From a virus, in the IMG/VR virus record IMGVR_UViG_3300046007_005826, positions 1 through 38,454 of that record: DNA of 38,454 nt; one strand, given 5' to 3'. Under the pieces are notes generated by a model, which did not search any database, had not been told where the DNA came from, and saw only the letters and a list, made by a program, of their open reading frames with translations. Every line of letters starts with the position of its first letter. The stretch's first letter is position 1. This document shows, in pieces, positions 20,504-28,255 of the stretch. The position numbers and the translations under genes are program-made.

Positions 20504-20610
20504 TGCAACGTGCAACGTTTGTGCAACGTTGCACCGTGTTGCAGTGTTGCGAAGGTTCAAAAAGTGCAACGCAACGCAACGTGTGTCTAAGGACACGTTG
20601 CAGTGTTGCA
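20504..20610. repeat. Cluster of TGCAAC/GTTGCA repeats (iteron-like)
   Basis: In 107 bp there are four TGCAAC (20504, 20511, 20522, 20565), four GTTGCA (20528, 20538, 20597, 20605), two further GCAAC directly after 20570 in a 5-base tandem, and one GTTGC at 20546. TGCAACGTTGCA (20522-20533) is a perfect palindrome. CAACG (20577-20581)/CGTTG (20596-20600) close another hairpin around GTGTC-TAAG-GACAC. The stretch is AT-richer than its surroundings and non-coding. Such arrays bind replication initiators or regulators; an origin beside primase-helicase is the leading guess. Confidence 0.6.
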
Positions 20611-20686
20611 TTGAATCGGGGGGTTTGACGTGCTGAATGTGCATTCTGTGCGGATTGGGCCCTGGTCGAAAAGGAGCGTGCAAATT
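20611..20686 (+). other. Short spacer before the HTH gene
   Basis: No gene. It holds a small palindrome GAATG-TG-CATTC (20635-20646) and the ribosome site AAGGAG (20671-20676). A TTGACG at 20624 area has no matching -10, so no promoter is claimed. Confidence 0.4.
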
Positions 20687-20920
20687 ATGCAGAAACTGGT
20701 CGCACTCAACGAGAACGGTCGACGCATCGGCGAGAGCCACCCGCGCGCCAAACTCCTGGACCATGAAGTCGACCAGGTCCTGGACTTGCTCGACGCTGGT
20801 CTGAGCTACGCCGAGGTGGCGCTCAAGTTCGACGTCAGCAAATCCTGCATTGCCCACATCGCGACGGGGCGCCGCCGGGGCCAGGCCGTGTGCCGGATGG
20901 TTCGGGTGTCCGTGTCGTGA
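20687..20920 (+). CDS. Small HTH protein, candidate late-gene activator
   Basis: 77 aa from ATG 20687 (AAGGAG ten bases upstream). DLLDAGLSYAEVALKFDVSK and SCIAHIATGRRRGQ form a resolvase-like helix-turn-helix with a basic tail. It is the last gene before the late region, and the first late promoter lies inside its 3' end (20904-20937). Late activators often sit exactly here (for example lambda Q by position), so it is a candidate for the factor that recognises the TCCGTG element; this is inference from location and fold only. Confidence 0.75.
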   Translation: MQKLVALNENGRRIGESHPRAKLLDHEVDQVLDLLDAGLSYAEVALKFDVSKSCIAHIATGRRRGQAVCRMVRVSVS

Positions 20921-20937
20921 TAGCAAGCCGCTAAATT
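20904..20937 (+). promoter_or_regulatory. Late promoter 2 (terminase)
   Basis: GGGTGTCCGTG (20904-20914), 17 bp, TAAATT (20932-20937). The predicted start of transcription is 20944, the A of the terminase ATG, so the terminase small subunit message from this promoter would be leaderless. The element lies partly within the end of the preceding HTH gene. Confidence 0.7.
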
Positions 20938-20943
20938 CGAGCC

Positions 20944-21372
20944 ATGGCCCAACATCCCTTTGACTGGAAACCCGCCTTCCTGGCTGCGCTGCGTGAGGTG
21001 CCGGTGGTGTCGCGTGCGTGCGCAGCCGTCGGCATTGAACGCTCGACCGCCTACCGTGCCGCCGAGACCGACCCGGACTTTCGCGCCGACTGGGACGACG
21101 CGATGGAGGAGGGCATCGACAAGGCCGAGCAGGAGGCCTTCCGGCGGGCCGTGGAGGGCACCGACAAGGGTGTCTGGCACCAGGGGGTGCTGGTGGGCTC
21201 GGAGCGCGTCTACAGCGACGCGCTGCTCGGCCTGTTCCTCAAGGGTCGGCGCAAGTCGGTCTATGCCGAGCGCAAGGAGTTGACCGGCGCCGACGGTGCG
21301 GCACTGCCTGCGACCCAGGTGCTGATTGCCACCGGCGTGCCGAGCGACAACGATTTCACCGACCTGGCATGA
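20944..21372 (+). CDS. terS: Terminase small subunit
   Basis: 142 aa. An N-terminal helix-turn-helix (FLAALREVPVVSRACAAVGI then ERSTAYRAAETDPDFRADWD) is followed by EGIDKAEQEAFRRAVEGTDK and LLGLFLKGRRKSVYAERKEL, the helical oligomerisation pattern of terminase small subunits. It recognises phage DNA and delivers the large subunit for packaging. There is no ribosome site before ATG 20944 and it coincides with the predicted mRNA start. It overlaps the next gene by four bases. Confidence 0.85.
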   Translation: MAQHPFDWKPAFLAALREVPVVSRACAAVGIERSTAYRAAETDPDFRADWDDAMEEGIDKAEQEAFRRAVEGTDKGVWHQGVLVGSERVYSDALLGLFLKGRRKSVYAERKELTGADGAALPATQVLIATGVPSDNDFTDLA

Positions 21373-21611
21373 AGCTGCCGATGCTGCCCCACGACAAGGC
21401 CAACCACCTGGCCTACGGTGCTGCGATCGCTGCGGTGACGGCGTTGATCATGCCGCTGCCGCTCGCGCTCGTCGTCTGCGTGCTCGCCGCCGTCGGCAAG
21501 GAGCTCATCGACCGCGTCGGTGGGCGCGGCACGCCCGATGCCTGGGACGCCGTGGCCAACGTGGCCGGCAGCGCGCTGGTGCTTGCCCCGCTGTACCTGC
21601 GCGCGGCATGA
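21369..21611 (+). CDS. Small membrane protein between terminase genes
   Basis: 80 aa. DKANHLAYGAAIAAVTALIM and PLALVVCVLAAVGKELIDRV give two membrane segments with the H-x4-G and GKE-x2-D pattern of YfiM/DUF2279-like small proteins; DAWDAVANVAGSALVLAPLY follows with a third hydrophobic part. Proteins of this kind are often found next to phage terminases, with unknown function. It overlaps both terS and terL by four bases. Confidence 0.75.
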   Translation: MKLPMLPHDKANHLAYGAAIAAVTALIMPLPLALVVCVLAAVGKELIDRVGGRGTPDAWDAVANVAGSALVLAPLYLRAA

Positions 21612-22936
21612 AAACGATCGACCTGGGCTACCGCCCGCGGCAGTGGCAGCGCGAGTGCCACTTGAACCGCAAGCGCTTCACGGTGCTGGCGCTGCACCGC
21701 CGGGCCGGCAAGACCGAGCTCGCGTTGCGCCAGCTGCTCGACAGTGCGCTGCGCTGCAACCTCGAGCTCGGGCTGTTCTTCTACGTGGCGCCGCTGCTCA
21801 AGCAAGCGAAGACCATCGCCTGGGCCAGGCTCAAGCAGATCGTGGCACCGCTGCAGATGGCCGGCATGGCCGAGGTCAACGAGTCGGAGCTCTGGGTGCG
21901 ACTGCTCACCAACGGCGCGATGATCCGCGTCTACGGCGCCGACAACCCGGATGCGATGCGCGGCGTGCGCCTGGACGGCGTCGTCATCGACGAGGTGGCC
22001 GACGTCAAGCCCGAGACCTGGCGCGAGGTGCTGCAGCCGGCGCTGGCCGATCGCTTGGGCTGGGCCATGTTCATCGGCACGCCGCACGGCATCAACCTGT
22101 TCTCGGAGCTGTTCTTTCGCGGCCGCGACCTGGTCGACTGGCACGCCTCGCTGTACACCGTGTACGACACCGACGCGCTCAACCCCGAGGAGGTCGAGCG
22201 CTACCGGCAATCGGTCGACGAGAACACGTTCAAGCGCGAGATGCTGTGCGACTTCAGCGCCTCGGGCGAGGACCAGCTCATGAGCCTGACCGACGTCAAC
22301 GAGGCCTGCCGCCGGCACCTGCGCCAGGACGAGTACGCGCACGCGGCGCGCATCCTGGGCGTCGACCCGGCCCGCTTTGGCGACGATCGCAGCGTCATCT
22401 TCCCGCGCCAGGGGCTCTACGCCATGAAGCCCCAGGTCTACCGCGGCATCGACAACATGGCGCTGGCCGACAAGGTGGCGCAGCAGATCGAGCTCTTTCG
22501 GCCCGACGCGGTGTTTGTGGACGCGGGCAACGGCGCCGGCGTGATCGACCGCCTGCGCCAGCTGCACCACGAGGTGATCGAGGTGCACTTCTCGGGCAGC
22601 TCGAGCCAGGCCCGCTACCTCAACAAGCGCGCCGAGATGTGGTTCGAGATGCGCGACTGGCTGCGCGCCGGCGGCGCGATCCCCGACCTGGTCGACCTGA
22701 AGCAGGACCTGGCCGCGCCGACCTACCGCTTCACGCCGGCCGACAAGATCCAGCTCGAAAGCAAGGACGACATCAAGGCCCGGGGCTTGCCCTCGCCGGA
22801 TCTCGGCGATGCGCTCGCGCTCACGTTCGCGTTCCCGATCTACAAGGACCACTCGGCCGTGGCCCGGGCCCGAGCCATGGGCCTGCCGACCATCGACGAG
22901 AACCCGCTCGAGTACGACCCCTACGCGCGGATCTGA
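21608..22936 (+). CDS. terL: Terminase large subunit
   Basis: 442 aa. ATPase motifs: HRRAGKTE (Walker A, K35), GVVIDE (Walker B, D128/E129) and FIGTPHG (coupling motif, 156-162). Nuclease residues in the C-terminal RNase-H-like domain: GVDPARFGDD (D253), VFVDAGNGAG (D305) and PDLGDAL (D401). It is the packaging motor that pumps and cuts DNA at the portal. Length is typical of podovirus members. ATG 21608 overlaps the previous stop. Confidence 0.95.
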   Translation: MKTIDLGYRPRQWQRECHLNRKRFTVLALHRRAGKTELALRQLLDSALRCNLELGLFFYVAPLLKQAKTIAWARLKQIVAPLQMAGMAEVNESELWVRLLTNGAMIRVYGADNPDAMRGVRLDGVVIDEVADVKPETWREVLQPALADRLGWAMFIGTPHGINLFSELFFRGRDLVDWHASLYTVYDTDALNPEEVERYRQSVDENTFKREMLCDFSASGEDQLMSLTDVNEACRRHLRQDEYAHAARILGVDPARFGDDRSVIFPRQGLYAMKPQVYRGIDNMALADKVAQQIELFRPDAVFVDAGNGAGVIDRLRQLHHEVIEVHFSGSSSQARYLNKRAEMWFEMRDWLRAGGAIPDLVDLKQDLAAPTYRFTPADKIQLESKDDIKARGLPSPDLGDALALTFAFPIYKDHSAVARARAMGLPTIDENPLEYDPYARI

Positions 22937-22942
22937 GCCCCG

Positions 22943-22976
22943 GGGTGTCCGTGTTGCAAAGTGCGCGCAGCACAAT
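22943..22976 (+). promoter_or_regulatory. Late promoter 3 (portal operon)
   Basis: GGGTGTCCGTG (22943-22953), 17 bp, CACAAT (22971-22976). Start near 22983, leaving a 20-base leader with AGGAG before ATG 23003. It follows the terL stop codon directly, without a terminator. Confidence 0.75.
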
Positions 22977-23002
22977 GCGGCGAACTCACAGGAGTCTGCC
23001 CC

Positions 23003-23203
23003 ATGTGCATGTCGAGCCCCAACATTCCGCCGCCTCCGCCGCCCCCGCAGGAAGTCAAACAACCTGACTCGGCCAACCTGAGCGCCAACGCGCGCCGCAA
23101 CCGCGCCGGCGGCGGGATGATGGGCGGCTCGCTGCTGACGGGCCCCTCGGGCGTGGCCGCGGGCTCGATGACCACCGGGCGCACCACGCTGCTCGGCCAG
23201 TGA
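23003..23203 (+). CDS. Small Pro-rich protein before the portal
   Basis: 66 aa. MCMSSPNIPPPPPPPQE gives a polyproline stretch, followed by NLSANARRNRAGGGMMGGSL and a Gly/Ser/Thr-rich end. It looks intrinsically disordered. AGGAG eight bases before ATG 23003 is a good ribosome site and the stop overlaps the portal start. Similar short proteins precede head-tail connector genes in related podoviruses; function unknown. Confidence 0.7.
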   Translation: MCMSSPNIPPPPPPPQEVKQPDSANLSANARRNRAGGGMMGGSLLTGPSGVAAGSMTTGRTTLLGQ

Positions 23204-24894
23204 TGGATCAGCCGGTCAATCAACGGCAGCGCATCCTGGCGCGCAAGAGCGCGTTGTGGACCGAGCGCTCGAGCTGGATCACGCACTGGCGCGAGATCAG
23301 CGACTACCAGCAGCCGCGCGCCGGGCGCTTTGTCGTGACCGACCGCAACCGCGGCGACAAGCGCGCCAATCACATCCTGGACAACACCGCCGTGTTCGGC
23401 GCCCGCACGCTGGCCGCCGGCCTGATGTCGGGTGTGACGAGCCCCGCGCGGCCATGGTTTCGGCTGGAGATCCAGGACAAGGACATGATGGAGTCGGGCC
23501 CGGTCAAGACCTGGCTGCACGACGTGGCCGCGATATTGCGCGCCATCTTTGCGAGCTCCAACACCTACCGCAGCCTGCACACGATCTACGAAGAGCTCGG
23601 CCTGTTTGGCACCGGCACCTCGATCGTGCTGCCCGACTTTAGCAACGTGCTACACCACTACCCGCTGACGATCGGCGAGTACGCGCTCGCCACCAACAGC
23701 AAGGGCGAGGTCGACACGCTGTGCCGGGAGTTCCAGCTCACGGTCGCGCAGATGGTCGAGCAGTTCGGCAAAGAGAACTGCAGCGCCACCGTGCGCAACC
23801 TCTACGACAAGGCCAACTACGACGCCTGGGTCGACGTGATCCACCTGATCGAGCCGCGCAAGCTGCGCGACTACGGCAAGCGCGATGGCAAGAACATGCG
23901 TTTTGCATCGTGCTACATCGAGCCCGGCAAGGACCAGAACGACAAGTTCCTGAGCGAGTCGGGGTTCGATCGGTTCCCGGTGCTCGCCCCGCGCTGGGTC
24001 GTGACCGGCAACGACGTCTACGGCACGAGCCCCGGCATGGAGTGCCTGGGCGATGTCAAGCAGCTGCAGCACCAGCAGCTGCGCAAGGGCCAGGCGATCG
24101 ACTACCAGGTCAACCCACCGCTGCAGGTGCCGACCAAGTACAAGGAAGCGACCAAGGCGCGACTGCCGGGCGGCGTGTTCTACGTCGACAGCCTGGGCAC
24201 GCAGCAGGGCGTGCGCTCGGCGTTCGACGTGAACCTGAACCTGCAGCACCTGATGCTCGACATCCAGGACGTGCGCGAGCGCATTCGCAGTGCCTACTAC
24301 GCCGACCTGTTCCTGATGCTGGCGAACGACAACCGCTCCGGCATCACTGCCACGGAAGTCGCCGAGCGCCACGAAGAGAAGCTCCTGATGCTCGGCCCCG
24401 TGCTCGAGCGCCTGCACAACGAGCTGCTGCAGCCCCTGATCGACCTGGCGTTTGACTTCGCGGCCCGTGCCAACATCCTGCCTGAGGCCCCGCCCGAACT
24501 CGAGGGCATGGACCTGAACGTCGAGTTCATCTCGGTGCTGGCCCAGGCGCAGCGTGCGGTCGCGACCCAGGGCATGGACCGACTGCTCGGCACCGTGAGC
24601 CAGATGGCCGCGGCCAAGCCCGAGGTGCTCGACAAGCTCGACTTCGACCAGATCGTCGACAACTACGGCGACGCCTACGGGGTCGACCCGAAGATCATCG
24701 TGCCCGACGCCCAGGTCGCCACCATCCGTCAGCAGCGCGCCGCCGCGATCCAGGCGCAGCAGGCCGCGGCCACCGCCCCGCAGGTGGTGGAATCCGCCCG
24801 CACCGCGAGCGAGATCAACACCGACAACCTGCAAGACGTCATGAACGGATTGATGGGTTACAACACGCCGAGCCCCGCGATGACTGGAGTTTGA
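23203..24894 (+). CDS. Portal (head-tail connector) protein
   Basis: 563 aa. The N-terminus (RKSALWTERSSWITHWREIS, DYQQPRAG) and LAAGLMSGVTSPARPWFRL match the podovirus head-tail connector family (T7 gp8 type, PF12236). GKGQ/AIDYQVNPPLQVPTKYK and the helical barrel (ITATEVAERHEEKLLMLGPV) follow. The C-terminal 60 residues are Gln/Ala-rich. It forms the dodecameric ring at the packaging vertex through which DNA enters and leaves. ATG 23203 overlaps the previous stop. Confidence 0.9.
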   Translation: MDQPVNQRQRILARKSALWTERSSWITHWREISDYQQPRAGRFVVTDRNRGDKRANHILDNTAVFGARTLAAGLMSGVTSPARPWFRLEIQDKDMMESGPVKTWLHDVAAILRAIFASSNTYRSLHTIYEELGLFGTGTSIVLPDFSNVLHHYPLTIGEYALATNSKGEVDTLCREFQLTVAQMVEQFGKENCSATVRNLYDKANYDAWVDVIHLIEPRKLRDYGKRDGKNMRFASCYIEPGKDQNDKFLSESGFDRFPVLAPRWVVTGNDVYGTSPGMECLGDVKQLQHQQLRKGQAIDYQVNPPLQVPTKYKEATKARLPGGVFYVDSLGTQQGVRSAFDVNLNLQHLMLDIQDVRERIRSAYYADLFLMLANDNRSGITATEVAERHEEKLLMLGPVLERLHNELLQPLIDLAFDFAARANILPEAPPELEGMDLNVEFISVLAQAQRAVATQGMDRLLGTVSQMAAAKPEVLDKLDFDQIVDNYGDAYGVDPKIIVPDAQVATIRQQRAAAIQAQQAAATAPQVVESARTASEINTDNLQDVMNGLMGYNTPSPAMTGV

Positions 24895-24895
24895 G

Positions 24896-25462
24896 ATGCG
24901 CTTACGCCACGGCACGCCGTTCATCTACGACGACGTCACCGGCGACATTGTCGGGCTGCGCGATCCCGACGGCAGCGACCTGTTCCTGGTGCCCGCCACC
25001 GGTACTTGGTACAGCCTGGCCGACCAGACCGCGGACGCCGACACGGCCACGCCCATGACCTGCGACACCGTGGGTTTTGCACGTGGCATTACCTTGAGCA
25101 ACAACTCGCGCTTTAACGTCTCGCGTCGCGCCAGTTACAACGTGCAGTTCTCGGCAATGTTTGCCAACCCCGAGTCGAGCGCTTACGCCGTGAGCGTGTG
25201 GCTGCGCGTCAACGGCGCGGACGTGGCGGGCTCCTGCACCGACCTGACCGTGCCCGGCAAACACGGTCAGGTCAACGGCAAGGCGGTCGCCGCCTGGAAC
25301 TTCTTCCTGGACCTGAACGCCGGCGACTACGCGCAGTTCGTCTGGTCCACACCCCAGGCCACGCTCACGATCGAGCACATCGACGCGCGCACCGCGCCCG
25401 TGCGCCCGTCGGTGCCGGCGCTCATCGTCACGATCAACGAGATCAACGGCCAGCGCCGCTAA
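24896..25462 (+). CDS. Predicted beta-sandwich structural protein
   Basis: 188 aa. After a short N-terminal part (GDIVGLRDPDGSDLF) a TNF/C1q-like jelly-roll pattern appears: GITLSNNSRFNVSRRASYNV, FSAMFANP, VWLRVNGADV, AAWNFFLDLNAGDYAQFVWS. Such domains are found in phage decoration and adsorption proteins. It lies between portal and capsid genes, so a virion role is likely, but the exact position is unknown. Confidence 0.65.
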   Translation: MRLRHGTPFIYDDVTGDIVGLRDPDGSDLFLVPATGTWYSLADQTADADTATPMTCDTVGFARGITLSNNSRFNVSRRASYNVQFSAMFANPESSAYAVSVWLRVNGADVAGSCTDLTVPGKHGQVNGKAVAAWNFFLDLNAGDYAQFVWSTPQATLTIEHIDARTAPVRPSVPALIVTINEINGQRR

Positions 25463-25466
25463 GGCG

Positions 25467-25500
25467 TCGTATCCGTGAGCTAAAGCACGCGCACTACCAT
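25467..25500 (+). promoter_or_regulatory. Late promoter 4 (scaffold/capsid operon)
   Basis: TCGTATCCGTG (25467-25477), 17 bp, TACCAT (25495-25500). Predicted start is 25507, exactly the GTG start codon of the next gene, a second leaderless arrangement with the same distance as at the terminase. Confidence 0.7.
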
Positions 25501-25506
25501 GCGCGC

Positions 25507-25830
25507 GTGGCAACTACCAACGACCCGACAGATCTGCGACGCCAAGAGCGCGATGCCGAAGCCGAAGAGGCGGGGGCACGCGAGATCCGGCGCAAAGAAC
25601 TGGAGGACCTGCGGTGGTTGCTCGGTCACCCCCAAGGGCGGCGCATTGCCATGCGACTCCTGGACGAGGCGGGCGTGTATCGCAGCTCCTTCAACCATAG
25701 CGGCAGCGTTATGGCGTTCAACGAAGGCAAACGACACATGGGCCTGTTCCTCACCGCGGAGTTCATCGAAGCAACGCCCGAGGGGTTTATGAAAGTGCTC
25801 AAAGAGTACGGAAAGACCAAAGATGAGTGA
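25507..25830 (+). CDS. Bbp19-like phage protein
   Basis: 107 aa from GTG 25507. A charged N-terminus (LRRQERDAEAEEAGAREIRR) precedes ELEDLRWLLGHPQGRRIAMR and FNEGKRHMGLFLTAEFIEAT, matching the small Bbp19 family found between portal and scaffold genes of BPP-1-like phages. Function is unproven; the location suggests head assembly. It overlaps the scaffold gene by eight bases. Confidence 0.75.
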   Translation: MATTNDPTDLRRQERDAEAEEAGAREIRRKELEDLRWLLGHPQGRRIAMRLLDEAGVYRSSFNHSGSVMAFNEGKRHMGLFLTAEFIEATPEGFMKVLKEYGKTKDE

Positions 25831-26428
25831 CGTAGACGCGGGAGCCGGCACACCTTCCAACGACGCCGGGGAACCGACAAACACTGACAGTACTGCTGCA
25901 CCCGCAGCGGGCACAGCGGCACCGGCGCAAGCCGACGCGGCTGCAGGCACGCAGGACCCGAAACCCACGGAACCCGTGGTGCCCGAGTCCTACGATCTGA
26001 AGATGCCCGACGGGGTGGAACTCGACAAGGCAGCGGCCACCGAGTTCACCGCGATTGCCAAGGAGCTCAAGCTCGACCAGGCCGCGGCGCAAAAACTGGC
26101 TGACATCGGCGCCAAGATGGCGACCCGTCAGGCAGAAGCGCACGCCCAGCTCGTTGAGACTTGGACCGAGCAAGTCAAAGCCGACAAAGACATCGGCGGC
26201 GACAAGCTCGAAGAAAACCTCGGCGTCGCCCGCAAAGCGATCGACACCTTCGGCTCGCCAGAGCTCAAGGCGCTGCTCAACAGCACTGGGCTGGGCAACC
26301 ACCCCGAAGTCGTGAAGCTGGCGGTCAAGGTCGGTAAGGCCATCAGTGAAGACCGGTTTGTGACGGGCGCGCCGAAAAGCAACGTCTCGAACGATCCGGC
26401 CAAAAAACTGTTTCCCAACATGAACTGA
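25823..26428 (+). CDS. Scaffolding protein (predicted)
   Basis: 201 aa. About 45 residues of Ala, Asp, Thr and Pro low complexity, then a helical, charged region (ATEFTAIAKELKLDQAAAQK, QAEAHAQLVETWTEQVKADK, EENLGVARKAIDTFGSPELK), and a basic end. Size, composition and position directly before the major capsid gene are those of podovirus scaffolds, which shape the procapsid and are then lost. No catalytic motif is seen. Confidence 0.75.
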   Translation: MSDVDAGAGTPSNDAGEPTNTDSTAAPAAGTAAPAQADAAAGTQDPKPTEPVVPESYDLKMPDGVELDKAAATEFTAIAKELKLDQAAAQKLADIGAKMATRQAEAHAQLVETWTEQVKADKDIGGDKLEENLGVARKAIDTFGSPELKALLNSTGLGNHPEVVKLAVKVGKAISEDRFVTGAPKSNVSNDPAKKLFPNMN

Positions 26429-26441
26429 AAGGTAAATTCAA

Positions 26442-27434
26442 ATGGCTACCCTCGCTGCAAACAACCCGACGCTCCTCGACGTCGCCAAGCGTCTCGACCC
26501 CGATGGCAAGATCGCCTCGATCGTCGAGATCCTGAACGCCACCAACCCCGTGCTCGACGACCTGTCCATGGTCGAAGGCAACCTGCCGACCGGCCATCGC
26601 ACCACGATCCGCACCGGCCTGCCCGCACCCACCTGGCGCAAGCTCTACGGCGGCGTGCAGCCCACCAAGTCGACCACCGTGCAGGTGACCGACTCGGCCG
26701 GTATGCTCGAGGCCTACGCTGAAGTCGACAAGGCTCTGGCGGATCTGAACGGCAACACCGCCGCCTTCCGCCTGTCCGAAGACGCCGCGCACATCGAGGG
26801 CATGGGCCAGGAGATGGCCTCGACGCTGTTCTACGGCAACGAGGGCACCGAGCCCGAGGCCTTCACGGGTCTGGCTCCGCGCTACAACGCGCTGTCGGCC
26901 GAGAACGGCGACAACATCATCGACGCCGGCGGCAACGACACCGACCTGACCTCGATCTGGCTGTGCGTCTGGGGCAACCAGACCGGCCACGGTATCTACC
27001 CGAAGGGCTCGCTCGCCGGTCTGCAGATGACCGACAAGGGCCAGGTGACGGTGGAGAACGTCGACGGCAACGGTGGTCGCATGGAAGCCTACCGCACCCA
27101 CTACCGCTGGGACTGCGGCCTGACGATCCGCGACTGGCGCTACTTCGTGCGCATCGCCAACATCGACATCTCGGCCCTGAACACGCTGGCCAACACCAAG
27201 GACATCATCAGCTGGATGATCCAGGCGTCGGAGCGTATTCCCGAGATGGGCAAGGGCCGTGCTGCGTTCTACATGAACCGCCGCCTGCGCGAGAAGCTGC
27301 GCCTGGGCATCCTGGAGAAGGTTTCCTCGAACCTGACCTGGGAAACCGTGGCCGGCGAGCGTGTGATGACGTTCGACGACATCCCCGTGCGCCGCACCGA
27401 CGCGCTGATCAACACCGAGTCCCGCGTCGTCTAA
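26442..27434 (+). CDS. Major capsid protein (BPP-1-like)
   Basis: 330 aa. NPTLLDVAKRLDPDGKIASI, PTGHRTTIRTGLPAPTWRKL (E-loop region), EDAAHIEGMGQEMASTLFYG and YFVRIANIDISALNT with KDIISWMIQASERIP are characteristic of the podovirus capsid protein of the BPP-1/Bbp17 group, which has the HK97 fold with its own topology. AAAGG precedes ATG 26442. It is followed by the cement-protein gene, as in BPP-1. Confidence 0.9.
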   Translation: MATLAANNPTLLDVAKRLDPDGKIASIVEILNATNPVLDDLSMVEGNLPTGHRTTIRTGLPAPTWRKLYGGVQPTKSTTVQVTDSAGMLEAYAEVDKALADLNGNTAAFRLSEDAAHIEGMGQEMASTLFYGNEGTEPEAFTGLAPRYNALSAENGDNIIDAGGNDTDLTSIWLCVWGNQTGHGIYPKGSLAGLQMTDKGQVTVENVDGNGGRMEAYRTHYRWDCGLTIRDWRYFVRIANIDISALNTLANTKDIISWMIQASERIPEMGKGRAAFYMNRRLREKLRLGILEKVSSNLTWETVAGERVMTFDDIPVRRTDALINTESRVV

Positions 27435-27467
27435 GCCGCAGCCTCTGAACACTGAAAGGAAACCATC

Positions 27468-27944
27468 ATGATTCTCGACAACACCCTCGAGTTTGCCGAC
27501 GCGGTGAGCGTTGCTGCCAGCGCTGGTACGGCCAACATCGGCGACGTGATCGACCTGTCGGTCGCTCGCGACGTCGGTAACGGTGAGCCGATGTACCTGG
27601 TCATCAGCGTGGACACGGAGATCATCACCGGCGGCAGCGCCGGCACGATCGCCTTCCAGCTGGTCTCCGACTCCACGGACACCATCGCCACCAACGGCAC
27701 CCAGACCGTGCACTTCAAGTCGCGCGACTTCGTGACCGACGACGCCGCCGCCAACGACGCCGCCTTGAGCGCCGGGGCTTTCCCGGTGATCGTGGCGCTG
27801 CCGATGGAAGGCCAGGCCTACGAGCGCTACCTGGCCGTGCAGGCCGTCATCGCGACCACCACCGTCACCGCCGGCAAGATCAACGCCTTCCTGACGCACG
27901 ACGTGTCGAAGTGGAAGAGCTACGACGCGCCGTACCAGGCCTGA
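27468..27944 (+). CDS. Capsid cement protein (Bbp16-like)
   Basis: 158 aa. DNTLEFADAVSVAASAGTAN, IGDVIDLSVARDVGNGEPMY, LVISVDTEI and RYLAVQAVIATTTVTAGKIN give a small jelly-roll like the Bbp16 cement protein that clamps capsid subunits in BPP-1. It is beta-rich with few charged residues. AAAGGA lies before ATG 27468. The pairing with a BPP-1-type capsid supports the call. Confidence 0.8.
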   Translation: MILDNTLEFADAVSVAASAGTANIGDVIDLSVARDVGNGEPMYLVISVDTEIITGGSAGTIAFQLVSDSTDTIATNGTQTVHFKSRDFVTDDAAANDAALSAGAFPVIVALPMEGQAYERYLAVQAVIATTTVTAGKINAFLTHDVSKWKSYDAPYQA

Positions 27945-27956
27945 TGAGGTGAGTGC

Positions 27957-28199
27957 ATGAAAGTGATCGCCATCACCTCAGCCTTCTACAACGGTTCCCG
28001 CGTGCGCAAGGGGGACACGTTAGAGGTGCCCGAGGGCTACCGGGCGTCCTGGTTCGCCAAGGTCGCCTCGCCCGAAGCCAAGGCCGTCGTCAAGCCGGCC
28101 AAGGCCTCGCGCGAGACCCCGCGCGCACTGTCGCAGGCGGGCAAGGAAGAAGCCAAAACCTTCGTCCAAGCCCACAGCGAAAAGGCCGACCTGGCCTGA
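27957..28199 (+). CDS. Small head-region protein of unknown function
   Basis: 80 aa. MKVIAITSAFYNGSRVRKGD and TLEVPEGYRASWFAKV form a small beta domain; the rest is Lys/Ala/Glu-rich (KAVVKPAKASRETPRALSQA). GAGGTGA precedes ATG 27957. It is the last gene before a strong terminator, closing the capsid operon. No function assigned. Confidence 0.7.
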   Translation: MKVIAITSAFYNGSRVRKGDTLEVPEGYRASWFAKVASPEAKAVVKPAKASRETPRALSQAGKEEAKTFVQAHSEKADLA

Positions 28200-28222
28200 T
28201 CGGCGGTCGCTGATAGCACCGG

Positions 28223-28252
28223 AAGGGCACCCGCACAACGGGTGCCCTTTTT
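28223..28252 (+). terminator. Rho-independent terminator closing the capsid operon
   Basis: AAGGGCACCCG (28223-28233) and CGGGTGCCCTT (28239-28249) form a perfect 11-bp stem with loop CACAA, followed by TTTTG. It ends four bases before the next late promoter, so capsid and tail genes are transcribed as separate units. Confidence 0.95.
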
Positions 28253-28255
28253 GTT

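Noticed and set aside
20921-20937. TAGC-N5-GCTA just before terS as a seventh repressor operator
   Set aside because: Spacer is five instead of four and the outer bases do not match; the late promoter explains the site better.
21413-23062. Very long antisense frames opposite terL, the nozzle, primase and spike 2 genes
   Set aside because: They mirror real genes with strong GC third-position bias, which removes stops on the other strand. Their translations are Arg/Ala/His-rich and have no motifs.
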